This document shows, in pieces, positions 25,491 to 38,031 of a stretch of DNA of 64,000 bases. The notes beneath the pieces are model-generated. The model did not search any database and was not told the DNA's origin. It worked only from the letters and a program-made list of their open reading frames with translations. Positions within the stretch are counted from its first letter, which is position 1; each line of letters starts with the position of its first letter. A program made the translations under genes and the position numbers. Source of the DNA: Microplitis mediator (lineage: Eukaryota; Arthropoda; Insecta; Hymenoptera; Braconidae); contig NC_079979.1 in NCBI RefSeq assembly GCF_029852145.1, forward strand, positions 496,001 to 560,000, in the 5' to 3' direction.

Positions 25491-26595
25491 CCCGATGAAA
25501 AAAGATTTTATACAATTGTATAAAATTATATACAAAAAATGGCCCGATCCAATTGTATACAACTGTATAGAAATTGTATACAATTATATACAAATTGTAT
25601 ACAATTCTATATAATTATATACAATTTTATATAAATTATATACAATTCTATATAATTGCAATGATAGAATTGTATATAATTGTATACAATTTGTATAGAA
25701 TTGTATACAATTTCTATACAAATTGTATACAATTGGATTGGGCCATTTTTTCTATCCAATTAGGGGAGGGTGGGGCAGAGCGGCCCCCCTGAAATTTTGA
25801 CCAAAAAAAAAATTTTTTGTTTTTCGACTAATTACTATAAATCCGATATGTTTGCGCATTTTAACCCCTACGCATGACATTTGGGGCAAAACGGACGAGC
25901 CCAAAATTTTGAAAAAGTGATTTTTTCATATTTTTATCGTCAAATTAAAGAAAAATTAGTATAATTCCACATTTCTAGCCCTACGTATAACACCTGGGGC
26001 AAAATGGACCAGCCGAAACTTCCGAAAAAATTATTTTTTCATATTTTTCGGCCGTATCTTTATGTAAGAGGCAAATTTGGTCACTAAAAATTTATAAAAA
26101 TAAAATTTTTTTTTTTAGTTGATAAATTTTTGAAATAAAGTAAAACTATAGAATTGATTTTTTTTTTTATTAAATAACAATTAGTAATTAAGGTAATCGA
26201 GAGTGAACGATTTTTTACGCTTTAAAAAATTTTTTTCGAGTAATATAAAACCAAAAATAGTTGTCAAGAGAAAGAAATACATTCTTAATGATGAAAACAA
26301 TTTAAAAAAAAAAAACGAAAAAAAAAATTTTTTTTATCACTTTTTGAAGGGGGGCCGCTCTGCCCCACAAAAAAAAAAATTTTTTTCAGAATTTTGGCAA
26401 AATGTCCATAAATTTGTTCGAAATAGGACAAAAGTAAAGTGATCTTATGGTTGAAAGCCAAAAAAAATAATAATTGGCTTAGGGGGGCCGCTCTGCCCCA
26501 CCCTCCCCTATATATAGCCTGTATATAATTATATACAGTCTATATATAATTATATATAGTCTATATATAATTGTATAAAATCTTTTTTCATCGGG
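25491..26595. mobile_element. CCCGATG-capped ATACAATTGTAT word-array element with nested insertion
   Basis: It begins CCCGATGAAAAAAGATTTTA and ends AAAATCTTTTTTCATCGGG. The interior words are TATACAATTGTATA and TATATAATTATATA. The element at 25761-26510 is inserted inside. A stub of the same cap is at 7449-7476. Confidence 0.8.
25761..26510. mobile_element. GGGGAGGGTGGGGCAGAG-ended element, copy 1
   Basis: It has long inverted ends: TAGGGGAGGGTGGGGCAGAG and CTCTGCCCCACCCTCCCCTA, then GGCCCCCCT/AGGGGGGCC. The interior repeats phrases such as CATTTTGCCCCA and ATGTCATGCGTAGGG. Copies lie at 33329-34184 and 59166-59918 with the interior in the opposite orientation. The flanking TA on each side fits a TA target. 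No intact transposase ORF is present. Confidence 0.85.
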
Positions 26596-26599
26596 ATTG

Positions 26600-26820
26600 C
26601 GGGTCATAAATAAAATAAAAGGTTTATATAAAAAGGTTATAATAAAAGGTTTATATCAAAAGGTTAAAACAAGGTTTATGTTATAAGTTTTATAAAAAGT
26701 TATAAGGTTAAATAAGTATAAGGTTTATATAGTTATAAGGTTATAAAGGTTATAGGGTACAAGGTTTATAAGATAAAAGGTTAAAAGGTTTAAATAAATA
26801 AAAAGGTATAAAAGTGGAAA
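26600..26820. repeat. AAGGTTTATA minisatellite
   Basis: Degenerate short units of the type AAAAGGTTTATAT and AAGGTTATA repeat for about 200 bp. No other content is seen up to the Gypsy remnant. Confidence 0.7.
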
Positions 26821-26869
26821 ATTGAAATCATATTAAATTATTTAAAAATTATCCTTCCTCTTCCTTCTC

Positions 26870-27571
26870 TTACAAATCAATTTTACAACGACCCTGATGA
26901 TCTAAGACCCGGCTCTGGGAGGCCGTTATTACTTCCAGTGGCGCCCTTTGTAAGGACGACCAGAGTAGCAGCATAGCCCTGTTATAAATATTAGTTTCTG
27001 CCGATGTCGTGTGAGAATTTCCGGGTGTCAATAAACCAGTGATGCCATCACGAAGGCATTTTCGTTTTAGGTCGACTAGTAAGTCATAATGACTTAGAAA
27101 GTCTGCACCTATAATCGGTTTAGTGACGTCAGCAATGATAAAATTCCATGAGAATTCACGGCGAAGTTCAAGGTTCAATTTAATCGATTTTAAACCATAG
27201 GTTTGAATTATCTGATGACATCATCGATGCCTGGAACTAATTCGCGGAGGTGACGTAAGTGCTGCGACGGTTCGATCGCCTAATCTCTCTCCATCCAGCA
27301 ACTGTGTGATTCTAGCTTTTTCTAACTTTGAAAAGCATTTTATCAGAGCCACCTTGAGATCGTTGTACGGACTTATTGCGGGAGGCTTAAGAATTAACTG
27401 CTCGACATCTGCGGTGACGCGAGTGTCGAGTAATGGAACTTCCAGGTCAAATTTGGCACGTTCAGTAGTCACCTGGTGCGTTGAAAATTGCGTCTTGACC
27501 TGCGCAAACCATAACTTCGGATTTTCCGTACTGAATTGAGGTGCATATGTTACAGTGTTATGGAAGGTCAA
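26870..27571 (-). pseudogene. Gypsy-type retrotransposon remnant (gag and protease end)
   Basis: The minus strand first encodes a Gag-like start (FSTENPKLWFAQVKTQF, LLDTRVTADVEQLILKPP, LKVALIKCFS), typical of arthropod Gypsy Gag. After a break near 27200 it encodes ELRREFSWNFIIADVTKPI and GADFLSHYDLLVDLKRK, the segment linking aspartic protease to RT in Gypsy polyproteins. Most of Gag, the protease core and everything after the linker are missing. No LTRs are recognised. It lies in the junction between duplicates A and B. Confidence 0.75.
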
Positions 27572-27845
27572 ACTAAAAAGCGATCAACTTGCCCCGCCCT
27601 GTCCTACTTCCAAAAGTAAAGAGAAACAAACATTGCTTTTAAGCACTTGAAAAAACAAACGAACGTTATTAAGACTTTATACTTGGCAATATTATTACAA
27701 CAGATACGATGTTGAAAAACGTTTATTGAAGCATAATGTCTGGTCTTTAGAAATGAGCATGTGTCTCATTTTACATTTTTACAAGATAATTTAATTATAT
27801 ATGATTCCTGTAGGAATCCAGCTAGATCCCAATATAGATTCTCAT

Positions 27846-28737
27846 CCCGGGAAAAAATGATCAGACCTGACCATGCCTGTTCATGTATGATCAGGCCTGA
27901 AATTAGACATGATCAGGCCTGATCATACCTGTCCATGCCTGTTCATGTCTGTTCATGTCTGAAGCGTTGAATACACTCAGGCCTGATCATGCCTGTTCAT
28001 GTATGATTAGGCTTGAAATTAGACATGATTAGGCCTGATCATACCTGTCCATGCCTGTTCATGCCTGTTCATGTCTGAAGCGTTAAATACAGTCAGGTCT
28101 GATCATGCCTGTTCATACCTGTCCATGCCTGTTCATGTCTGAAGCGTTAAATACAGTCAGGTCTAATCATGCCTGTTCATACCTGTCCATGCCTGTTCAT
28201 ACCTGGTCATGTCTGAAGCGTTAAATACGCTCAGGCCTGATCATACCTGTCCATGCCTGTTCATGCCTGGTCATATATGTTCATGTCTGTTCATGGCTGT
28301 TCATGTCTGCTCATAGATCTAAAATTTTGTTGACCAAGAATCTATCACGTATAAGATTTTTATTACTTGAAGTTCATACGAAACTTACTTTTCAACTAAA
28401 TCTCTTAGGTCAGTGGGTAGCGAGTTACACGTTCGAGCGCAAGGTCCACGGTTCAAATCCTGCACACGCCCGAATTTTTTATTTTTTTTATTTTTATAGC
28501 AATAATTATATACATGTATAATTGAATATAGTTATACATAATTATATATAATTATATAGGGCCATTTTTTATATATAATTTTTTTACCCGGATGGGCATG
28601 AACAGACATGAACATACCTGATCAGACCTGAACATGCCTGATCAGGCCTGGTCAGGCATGGTCATTTTTCATGTCTTATCAGGCCTGAAGACTCATGCCT
28701 GTTCATGTTTGATCAGGTCTGATCATTTTTTCCCGGG
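27846..28737. mobile_element. CCCGGG-capped CAGGCCTG word-array element, copy 3
   Basis: It has the same ends and words as 816-1602, in inverse orientation, with a tRNA-like segment at 28404-28475 (plus strand, B box GGTTCAAATCC). Copy A shows the empty place: GATATAAATTCTTGGATTCC (10222-10241) against ATAGATTCTCAT, element, ATATTCCTATGG here. AT stands on both sides, a possible 2-base target duplication. Confidence 0.85.
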
Positions 28738-29323
28738 ATATTCCTATGGGGATTCACACGATGCCAAATCCATATGGGAATCTAGCAGGGATTCTCGTGT
28801 GTATTTTTACGATGATTTCCCATGGGAATCTGCACCATATCAAAATCCACATGGGAATCTAGATACCCAGTTTCCTATGTGGACTTCCCATAAGAGAATT
28901 CAGAACCCTATGATTTCCTACACGGATTTTCATATAAATCCATACACTTCTATATTAGTTCTTATGGATTATTAGATAAATCCATAGCTCCTATAGGGAT
29001 TCCTATAGGTTCCTATGCAATTTTACATGGATTTTTTTGCTAAGGAATATATATATATATATAGTCTAAAACACCTTGAATATCACTATCACATTTTTTC
29101 GTTCTTAGTGATATTTCGCAATAATCTTGTTAATGCAGGTGTATTAATTAATGCTGTTACTTAAAGCAAAAAGTCTAAATTTTAAGTAAACATGCGAATG
29201 ATTGGTCAATTTCATCAAAAGTAAATAGTATTTACCCGTTTTGAAAAGTGTTTATTTTTTTAATATTTATTGATGTGTGATCAAACATCTGTTTGTCGTC
29301 ATCAATATACTGATAGGATTGGG

Positions 29324-29330
29324 TATATAA
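29324..29330 (+). promoter_or_regulatory. TATA box of micro-exon gene 2
   Basis: TATATAA in the same context as at 11974 (GGGTATATAAACCGGAAATT). Some 300 bp upstream are also conserved, including GTGTGATCAAACATCTG (29275-29291 and 11925-11941), which could hold shared control sites. Confidence 0.75.
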
Positions 29331-29351
29331 ACCGGAAATTTTAGTGCAAGA

Positions 29352-29398
29352 CACTCACAAGCAAATTCTTATTAACAACACTTTGATTTTATTCTCTG
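29352..29398 (+). other. 5' UTR exon of micro-exon gene 2
   Basis: It matches 12005-12050 with one or two changes and ends TATTCTCTG before GTAAGG at 29399. The first intron would run to the acceptor TTTTATTACAG ending at 32496. The start is estimated from TATA spacing. Confidence 0.65.
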
Positions 29399-30059
29399 GT
29401 AAGGAATAAATAGTTTGTTACGTTTAATTTTTTTTTTCTAACAATAGTCATAAGAAATATTAATATATCATTATGTATAGTAAGATATCTATATATATAT
29501 ATATATATATATATGATTGAAAAGAGGTTTAGATCTGACCACATATAATTATATCTGATCAGATCTGTCCAGATCTCGTCAAATAGAGACAATTTAAAAA
29601 TCTGGCCAGGTCTGATCAAATATAATTATATGTGGTCAGATCTAAACCTTTTTCCCCGGGTTCTTATATCTATTTATTTTTTATTTTTATAGGTTAGAAT
29701 GATGTAAAAATTTTTTTTCCACTTCTACATGGAGCAATTATTCTCAATTAATATGCTGTGGTGCCACAGTAAAGCCGAACCATGTTGGCCACCGGAAATA
29801 AAAATATGCGCACGCAAAAAGGACTATTCCCATAGTAAAATTTACAATTGTCACAGTAATTTGTGATATGATCGTTGTAAATTTGACTACAGCCATAGTA
29901 CTCTTGCATGTGTTTCTTTAAATTTTCGTCAGGTGGCCAACACAGTCCGGCTTTACTATGACACCACAGCATTTTAAACGAGAATAATTTTTCCGTGTAC
30001 TTCTTACAATACAATGGATTTCATTAGGAGTTAAAATACTCATAAGCTATTAAAAATTT

Positions 30060-30213
30060 TTAACTTCCCGCTAAGAAAATCGACGATTTTCGGAAAATTC
30101 GGGAAGTTATTGTTTTCACGCCGATTTTCGAAAATCGAATTTTCATCAGATGTCAACGTTTTGAGTTCCTAGGAAGCTATTCTGACTATTTTCGGAATGA
30201 TGTCCGAGTGTCC

Positions 30214-30265
<52 letters not shown>

Positions 30266-30560
30266 GTGTGTGTGTGTGTGTAAACTCTTTATAACTTTTT
30301 AACTAATTAACCGATTTGGATGGTTACGGCGGCAATCAAAAGAGCTTGTTGGCCATCAACTTTTCTGAAAATTTCAGATCATTTGATCGAGTAGATTCAA
30401 AAATATTGGCGAATTTCGAAAAAAAAAATTTTTTTTCTATTTTTTAGTGATTTCTCAGAAACGACTTATACGATCGATTTTAAAATCTAATCAGCTCTAG
30501 AACTCAATAAAATACGTCGATTGCCGCCTCAATCATCAAAATCAGATAATTTGTGCGCGA
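30060..30560. repeat. Dispersed GCGGGAAGT repeat, inverted copy with TG array
   Basis: It starts ACTTCCCGCTAAGAAAATCG, carries a TG microsatellite at 30218-30280, and continues with TTAACTAATTAACCGATTTG and related phrases. It is specific to copy B, inside intron 1 of gene 2. Confidence 0.7.
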
Positions 30561-31639
30561 AATCGTGGCAGACAAAAATGCTAACAAACTGTTTTTTTCG
30601 AAAACAATGGCATACTAAAGTATTTTCGGGCTCGAAGAGCTCGAAAATGATTTCACAACGTTTCCGAGCTCCTTGAGTTAATTTTTTTATTTAACGCATG
30701 GATCTTCTAAACTGATTCTTAATAAAGCTTTTTAGAGTACTACTATAAATCATTTTTTTCATAATTAGGCTTTCTATTAGTGGAATAACTATTTTTACAC
30801 ACTCTTATACTTACATTCTAATCCGATTAATCAAAGCCTTATATATATATCAACACACATATCCATGTAAGCTCTAAACAAAGGGGCAAATATATGTTCA
30901 TATGTGTCTATATGTGGGCATATCCTAACATACATCTCTAGTAGCATTCTTGAGATAGTTCTAGATAAATCTGTATCTTCAGTCTTCAGCAAGTCTGCAT
31001 CATCAGTTTTGAACAAGTCTGGGGCAAAACTTCTGTAAGATACGTTAAGGAAGTCTGTAGTAATACTTGCGTAAGACATGATACCTGCTCAAGATGCATT
31101 AGCTCAGATTTGCGGAAGAATTGCTTAAGATACCTGGACACGGATGCCCTCTTCGTTTCTTTCCGAGTCGTCAACTCAGTATTAGTTTAGTAAACTCAGT
31201 GGCGCTCACTAACTGGGCGTGTTTGGCCGAAATAAGTTTATTCAGAACTTCATTCAGCCAAACACGACCAATGTTTGAAGAAATTTTGTCGAGTGATAAT
31301 ATTTTTGATTTGTAGCAGTTTAAATTTAAATGAGAGCTACTGAATTTGCTAGAGGTACTGCGCTTGAACTTAGAGTGATTCGGAGATAAAGAAACCCGAT
31401 ATCTTAAGCAAATCTGCAGCAATTCTGACCTAACATTGTTCTATAGAATGTGTTTTGCTTAAGAATTGCTGCAGACTGTTTCTACAGACTTCCGAAAGTC
31501 TTTACGAAGAAAGCAAGACTTGATGAAATCTTTCGCAAGTATACTTATGAAATCCATCTTGTTCAACTCTTGCTTGAAACTTCTTTAAGAAACTTGCTGA
31601 AGACAATGCTACTAAGGATAATGTCTAGGTTAATAGGAA

Positions 31640-32266
31640 AAAAAAAATTTGGAAAATCCAAAAGTGCACGCCTCGAAAGCTCATGTTATGTTTTTTTTTA
31701 AAAGTTAAATTTCGAATGAAATTGAATATCCCGCTCTTTTCCCATAGAAATTTCCATAGTAAATATACGGTAATAAAAGTAAAAAAAAAAATAAATAAGG
31801 AGAACATTCCTAATGAAAAATGGCGGCAGTGTGTGTTTGTTTACATGTAAGATTGCCGGTTTTAACCGTAATGATTTATTTTTAAAAAAACGAGAAGGCC
31901 TACAGTAGTGATTTTCGAAAGGAACCTTCTTTGCTTATTTCTGAAAATTTTGAAAAAAAAATTAAGTAGTTTCGTCAAGTCGTTCTCGAGATATCCGTAC
32001 CACGCCGTTTTTTTTAACCACAGACTAATGGACGTCCACGATAAATTTTTTTTAATGAACTTTTTTTTATATTAATACATATTAGACAAATTGAAAAAAG
32101 TATCAGGATTATTTATCAGTGTTTCAGCTTTATATTGATGTGTTTTTCATAATGTGTAAGAGTAATAGAAAAAAAATTTATGCACTTTAATGAGTGGAAA
32201 TCGTGTGACCTTGACAGGCCGGTTATAAAGCACAACCTTTTCGCTTCGCTTCCGAGGCGTGCAATA
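31640..32266. mobile_element. GCACGCCTCG-ended element in intron 1 of gene 2, copy 2
   Basis: It is near-identical to 19625-20262 (inverted) and 38748-39368. Copy A gives the empty site, GGTTAATAGGACAAAAATAT (14147-14166); here GGTTAATAGGA is followed by the element and then ATATTTAACAAGC. Confidence 0.85.
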
Positions 32267-32519
32267 TTTAACAAGCATGTATAGATAAAAAAATATCTAT
32301 CTGTAAGAATCGATATTCTGAAAATTATTTATCGAAAGTTAATCAAACGAAAAAATAACGGATTTCTGATATAGTCTTCCTCAATTTGAGCTCAACGACA
32401 TTCTTGAGTTCAAATAAATATATCAGTTATTAAATTCGAAGAATGATCTGTTCTTCATTCATATAAATTATTGATCTCAATTATTTTTTATTACAGATAA
32501 TAAAAAACTATCTCTCAAA

Positions 32520-35500
32520 ATGAACTTCAAATTGACTTTCTTTATTGTAATTTTCGCCCTGCTGTCCATTGTTTCGAACCGTGCAGTTCAGGTAAGACCA
32601 ATAATCCGTTTCTTATTTATATTTTTATATTTAATATTAAATTATTAATTTATTTTTTTATATTACAGGCTCTTCCTGGAGTGAGTATTAAAAAAATATT
32701 TTCAAACCAATTTTCTCTTACAAAATATTTTAAATTATTTATTTATTACATTTATATTACAGGCTGTCGGAGGTGGTGGTGTAAGTATTTAAAAAATACG
32801 TTTTTATCCATTCTCTCTTACAATATATTATTAATTATTTATTTCTTTCATTTATATTACAGTACGGAGGTGATGCTGTAAGTATTTAAAAAATATTATT
32901 TATCTATTCTCTCTTACAATATATTGTTAATTATTTATCTGTTTTATTTATATTACAGAGTGACGTGACCCAAACCTCGACCGTAAGTACTAAAAATAAC
33001 ATCTCATACATCATGTGGCAACAGTATATTGTACTTGATGTCACTAGATGTATACAATAGGTTATGTAGTTAATGCACAAAATAAAACGCCGTTAAATTT
33101 ATAAACCCAGCGTCATGCAGCCAGAATTAAAAATAATTTACTTTAAAAAAAAAAAAAAAAAAAGAGTTCTCTACTTTATAAATTTAATAATTCGTTGAAT
33201 AACATTAACTTAACAGAAAGAAAATCCTAAACTTTCCACCCGCTGATTCTTGGACTAAAAATTCCTACGCGGATCTTGTACACGGAAAAAACAATATAGT
33301 AGTGGCAATTTCCTGGGATAGTATTGAGTAGGGGAGGGTGGGGCAGAGTGGCCCCCCTAAGCCAATAATTATTTTTTGTGGCTTTCAACCATAAGATCAC
33401 TTTACTTTTGTCCTATTTCGAACAAATTTATGGACATTTTGCCAAAATTCTGAAAATTTTTTTTTTTTTGTGGGGCAGAGCGGCCCCCCTTTAAAAAGTG
33501 ATAAAAAAAATTTTTTTTTTCGTTTTTTTTTTTTTAAATTGTTTTCATCACTCAGAATGTATTTCTTTCTCTTGAAAACTATTTTTGGTTTTATATTACT
33601 CGAAAAAAATTTTTTAAAGCGTAAAAAATCGTTCACTCTCGATTACCTTAATTACTAATTGTTATTTAATAAAAAAAAAAATTAATTCTATAGTTTTACT
33701 TTATTTCAAAAATTTATCAACTAAAAAAAAAAATTTAATTTTTATAAATTTTTAGTGACCAAATTTGCCTCTTACATAAAGAAACGGCCGAAAAATATGA
33801 AAAAATAATTTTTTCGGAAGTTTCGGCTGGTCCATTTTGCCCCAGGTGTTATGCGTAGGGCTAGAAATGTGGAATTATAATAATTTTTTTTTAATTTGAC
33901 GATAAAAATATGAAAAAATCACTTTTTCAAAATTTTGGGCTTGTCCATTTTGCCCCAAATGTCATGCGTAGGGATAAAAATGCGCAAACATATCGGATTT
34001 ATAGTAATTAGTCGAAAAAAAAAAAAATTTTTTTTTGGTCAAAATTTCAGGGGAGCCTTCTTGCCACGGTCCCTCCCATATAAGAAATTTTGATAAGCTT
34101 ACTATCCGTTCGAATTTATTGATGATCCGAATTATAGAAAATTTTAAGGGGCCCGGTCTACCCCCCCCCCCCTCCCCTCCCTACAAGTCCTATAACAAGC
34201 TTGTCTTAGAATCCTGCATTAATAACTTGTGACAGATTGATAGGTACATAAAGACGTAGAGTTGGCATTCCGTTAGTTTACGAAAGTCTGCCTTAAATTT
34301 TCTCAGAAAATCAGGGATTCTAAATCACACTGTTGACGAACCAGAAAGAATTGTATTTTAGTATGAAATCTCATGAGGATAACTTTAGGCTATTTAACGG
34401 CATATTCTTCGAGCATAAATTACATAAAATATTTTAAAATAAATTATTTCTCGCAATAAATATTATTCTTTATTTATTAAAATGAATTATTACAGAATTT
34501 CGGGATGGTTGGTACTGGCACAGGTGGTGATGCTGTAAGTATTAAGTAGTCCATTGCACAGCGAGTAGGCTAGGGGAGTCTTTATCCAGAAAGCACAATG
34601 TTTTCAGCACGAGTCGTAGATGCACGCTCACGAGCGTTAGCAAGTGCTTAGTATGCGCCGAAGACGAGTGTCAAGATCATTGTTTTTAACGGATACCCTA
34701 GCAGACCTGAGTTACCGTAAATTCATGGTATTTTTACCGTAAATCTACCGTAGAATACCGTAAAATTCGAGTAGTTTTACCGTAAATTACGGTGAATCCA
34801 CCGTAAATTACGGTGAATCCACCGTAAATTGCGGTAAATCCACCGTAATTTACGGTAAATCGGTACTTTACGGTGGATTACCGGAAATTACGGCAGGTAT
34901 ACCGTAAATTTACCGTAATTTACGGTGGATTTTCTGTAATTTACGGTGGGTTACCGTATTTCCGTATTTTGCGGCAAATCCACCGTAAATTACGGATAAT
35001 ACACCGTAAATTACGGTAAATCCACCGTAATTTACGGTAAATCGGTATTTTACGGTGGATTACCGTAATTTACGGTGGGTTAACCGTAATTTTACCGTAA
35101 TTTACGGTGGATTACCGTATTTCCGTATTTTGCGGTAAATCCACCGTAAATTCCGGAAAACCCACCGTAATTTTACCGTAATTTACGGTGGATTACCGTA
35201 TTTCCGTATTTTGCGGTAAATCCATCGTAAATTACGGTAAAACCACCGTAATTTACGGTAAATCGGTATTTTACGGTGGATTACCGTAATTTACGGTGGG
35301 TTTACCGTAATTTACCGTAATTTGGGTCCGTCAGGGTAATGACAACCTACCTGCTATGCACTATACTTTATTCAACAAATGTCTGATTTTTGCGAATTAT
35401 TATATCAGTAAAGTAAACTCTAAATCAGATGGGCTATATCAGATACTAGTTTTTGACTGCTCTCACTACTCATAATTTCCCTGATTAAATAAAATGATTA

Positions 35501-38031
35501 AAAAGTATTTAAAATGATTTGATTTTTAATCATTTTAAATACTTTTTAATCCTTCAAATCATTTCTCATCCTGTCTCTTATGGACATTTAACGTGTGAAA
35601 TCATTTTTAATCATTTTTTTTAATCAGGGTTATTTATTTTTCTATTTTATTTCAATTAACAAAAAACAATCAACGTGTTTATATATATATATATATATAT
35701 ATAGACACCGAGATAAAAATTGTTAGATTGATTGTACTTTTCATTCCAAATATAATTAAGTGTCAAGAGATCATTTGCTCTTGTGATAATAGTAGAGTTT
35801 GTTTTTGAGATCGGTCGAAAATGATTTTGGAGAAATGTGTTTATGGATTCAAATGCGTTTGTTATGACCCCCATAATCAAACGCTATTGAAAACCACAGG
35901 GTGCCATTTTCATTTTGACAAATTATTAACCACCGATCAATAAACGACCGTTTAGGAATTGCTATGCAGATATGATAAAAACATAAAAGATATGAGTAAA
36001 GTATAGTTTCTAATCAATTCTCTCTTACAACATATTTTTAATTATTTATTTATTTTATTTATATTACAGAATGGAGGTAGTGCTGTAAGTATTTAAAAAA
36101 TTTTTATTACCAATTCTCTGTTACGATATATTTTGAATTATTTATTTATTTCATTTATATTACAGACGGGAGGTAATGGTGTAAGTACTTAAAAAATATG
36201 TTTTTATCATTTCTCTGTTACAATATATTTTAAATTATTTATTTATTTTATTTATATTACAGTTCGGAGGTAAAAATGTAAGTATTTAAAAAATACGTCT
36301 TTATCTATTCTCTCTTACAATATATTGTTAATTATTTATCTGTTTTTTTTTTATATTACAGAATAGTCTGAAGCAAACCTCGACCGTAAGTACTAAAAAT
36401 AACATCTCATACATCATGTGGCAACAGTATATTGTACTTGATGTCACTTAGATGTATACAATAGTTTATGTGGTTAATGCACAAAATAAAACGCCGTTAA
36501 ATTTATAAACATAGCGTCATGCATGCAGCCGGAATTATAAACAATTTACTTTATTTAAAAAAAAAAAAAAAAAGTTCTCTACTTTATAAATTTAATAATT
36601 CGTTGAATAACATTAACTTAACTGAAAGAAAACCTAAACTTTCCACCCGCTGATTCTTGGACTAAAAATTCCTACGCGGATCTTGTACACGGAAAAAACA
36701 ATATAGTAGTGGCACTTTCCTGGGATATTATTGAGTACTTTCCGTAAAAAAAAAAAATTTCAGACAGTACTGTATGCTATCTAGACTGTATCCAGTGCTG
36801 TCGGGGATAGTACTCAGTACTATCTAGACAGTAGTTGCCCACGTCTTTATATAACTATGGATCTTACTGCAGACACTGGCACAAAGTTTTAAATTAAAAG
36901 CCGTGTACAAAACTGAAAAAAAAATTTTGTATTATGTTGTACTTTCAGAATTGTACAAAAATATTGAAGATATCTTGTGCAAGGTGCACAGTCACTTTAG
37001 CTAATTTTGCACCAGAAATTATTCGAAGACACTAACGCATGTCTTACGGCAGATCTGCGCAAGAACTCTCATATTAAACTATCTGTCTCACTTCTGTCTC
37101 TGCCACTTTACCCTCTCCACTGGCATACGACATAGGATCCTGAAGTAAACCCGGGAAAAAATGATTAGACCTGACCATGCCTGTTCATGTATGATCAGGC
37201 CTGAAATTAGACCTGATCATGCCTGTTCATGTATGATTAGGCCTGAAATTAGACATGATCAGGCCTGATCATACTTGTCCATGCCTGTTCATGTCTGTTC
37301 ATGTCTGAAGCGTTGAATACACTCAGGCCTGATCATGCCTGTCCACGCCTGGTCATGTCTGTTCATGTCTGAAGCGTTAAATACGCTCAGGCCTGATCAT
37401 ACCTGTCCATGCCTGGTCATATATGTTCATGTCTGTTCATGGCTGTTCATGTCTGCTCATAGATCTAAAATTTTGTTGACCAAGAATCTATCACGTATAA
37501 GATTTTTATTACTTGAAGTTCATACGAAACTTACTTTTCAACTAAATCTCTTAGGTCAGTGGTTAGCGAGTTACACTTTCGAGCGCAAGGTCCACAGTTC
37601 AAATCCTGCACACGCCCGAATTTTTTATTTTTTTTATTTTTATAGCAATAATTATATACATGTATAATTGAATATAGTTATACATAATTATATATAATTA
37701 TATAGGGCCATTTTTTATATATAATTTTTTTACCCGGATGGGCATGAACAGACATGAACATACCTGATCAGACCTGAACATGCCTGATCAGGCATGGTCA
37801 TTTTTCATGTCTGATCAGGCCTGAAGACTCATGCCTGTTCATGTCTGATCAGGTCTGATCATTTTTTCCCGGGTATATTTAACGGCGTATTCTTCGAGCA
37901 TAAATTACATAAAATATTTTAAAATATATTATTTCTCGCAATAAATTGTTTTCTTTATTTTTTAAAATGAATTATTACAGAACGTAGCGATGGTTGGTGA
38001 TGGCTCAGGTGGTTCTGCTAGGCAAAGTTAA
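32520..38031 (+). CDS. Micro-exon gene 2: secreted Gly-rich protein, 99 aa
   Basis: A paralogue of the gene at 14438-23146; I do not recognise the family. Exons: 32497-32591, 32669-32680, 32763-32780, 32863-32877, 32959-32982, 34496-34534, 36070-36084, 36166-36180, 36263-36277, 36362-36385, 37981-38037 and the 3' UTR exon from 38122. Coding lengths are 72, 12, 18, 15, 24, 39, 15, 15, 15, 24 and 48 nt plus stop; all introns are phase 0. Exon 1 encodes a signal peptide with the same core FIVIFALLSI; its donor lies 6 nt further on than in gene 1, adding VQ. The micro-exons encode AVGGGG, YGGDA, NGGSA, TGGNG, FGGKN and similar. Unlike gene 1 it has no cysteine. The last coding exon resembles the 39-nt exon but has lost its donor (GCTAGGCAAAGTTAA), so translation ends in former intron sequence. 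Function unknown. Confidence 0.8.
32669..34534 (+). repeat. Micro-exon cassette C of gene 2
   Basis: Exons ALPG, AVGGGG and YGGDA, then the 24-nt exon SDVTQTST and the 39-nt exon NFGMVGTGTGGDA. Intron lengths in the short run are 81-82 nt. The 24-nt exon shares SD-Q and the ending QTST with its partner NSLKQTST in cassette D, showing that cassettes C and D duplicated within this gene. Confidence 0.8.
33329..34184. mobile_element. GGGGAGGGTGGGGCAGAG-ended element, copy 2 (degraded right end)
   Basis: The left end is intact. The right end is scrambled (GGGGAGCCTTCTTGCC near 34050, then CCCGGTCTACCCCCCC at 34152). It interrupts the AGTACTGT word array in a long intron of gene 2. Confidence 0.75.
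34696..35336. mobile_element. CCCTAGCAG-capped TTACCGTAA word-array element
   Basis: It begins CCCTAGCAGACCTGAGTTAC and ends GGGTCCGTCAGGG. The interior is TTACCGTAATTTACGGTAA words. Gene 1 has the empty site AACGGATAATGACAACC (18058-18074); here the sequence is AACGGATA, element, TAATGACAACC. That is an exact insertion with a TA target duplication. Confidence 0.9.
35479..35632. mobile_element. Small CCCTGATTAAA-capped AAATGATT element
   Basis: It starts CCCTGATTAAATAAAATGATT and ends AATCATTTTTTTTAATCAGGG, with ATTTTAAATACTTTTTAATC words between. The empty site is seen in gene 1 (CATAATTTATTTATTTTTC, 19100-19118), against CATAATTT, element, TTATTTATTTTTC here. Confidence 0.75.

Noticed and set aside
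26203..26442. Lys/Phe-rich ORFs at 26203-26442, 33397-33636 and 59234-59476
   Set aside because: They are short, homopolymer-rich and lie inside copies of the same non-coding element, with poly-A and poly-T length changes that shift frame between copies.
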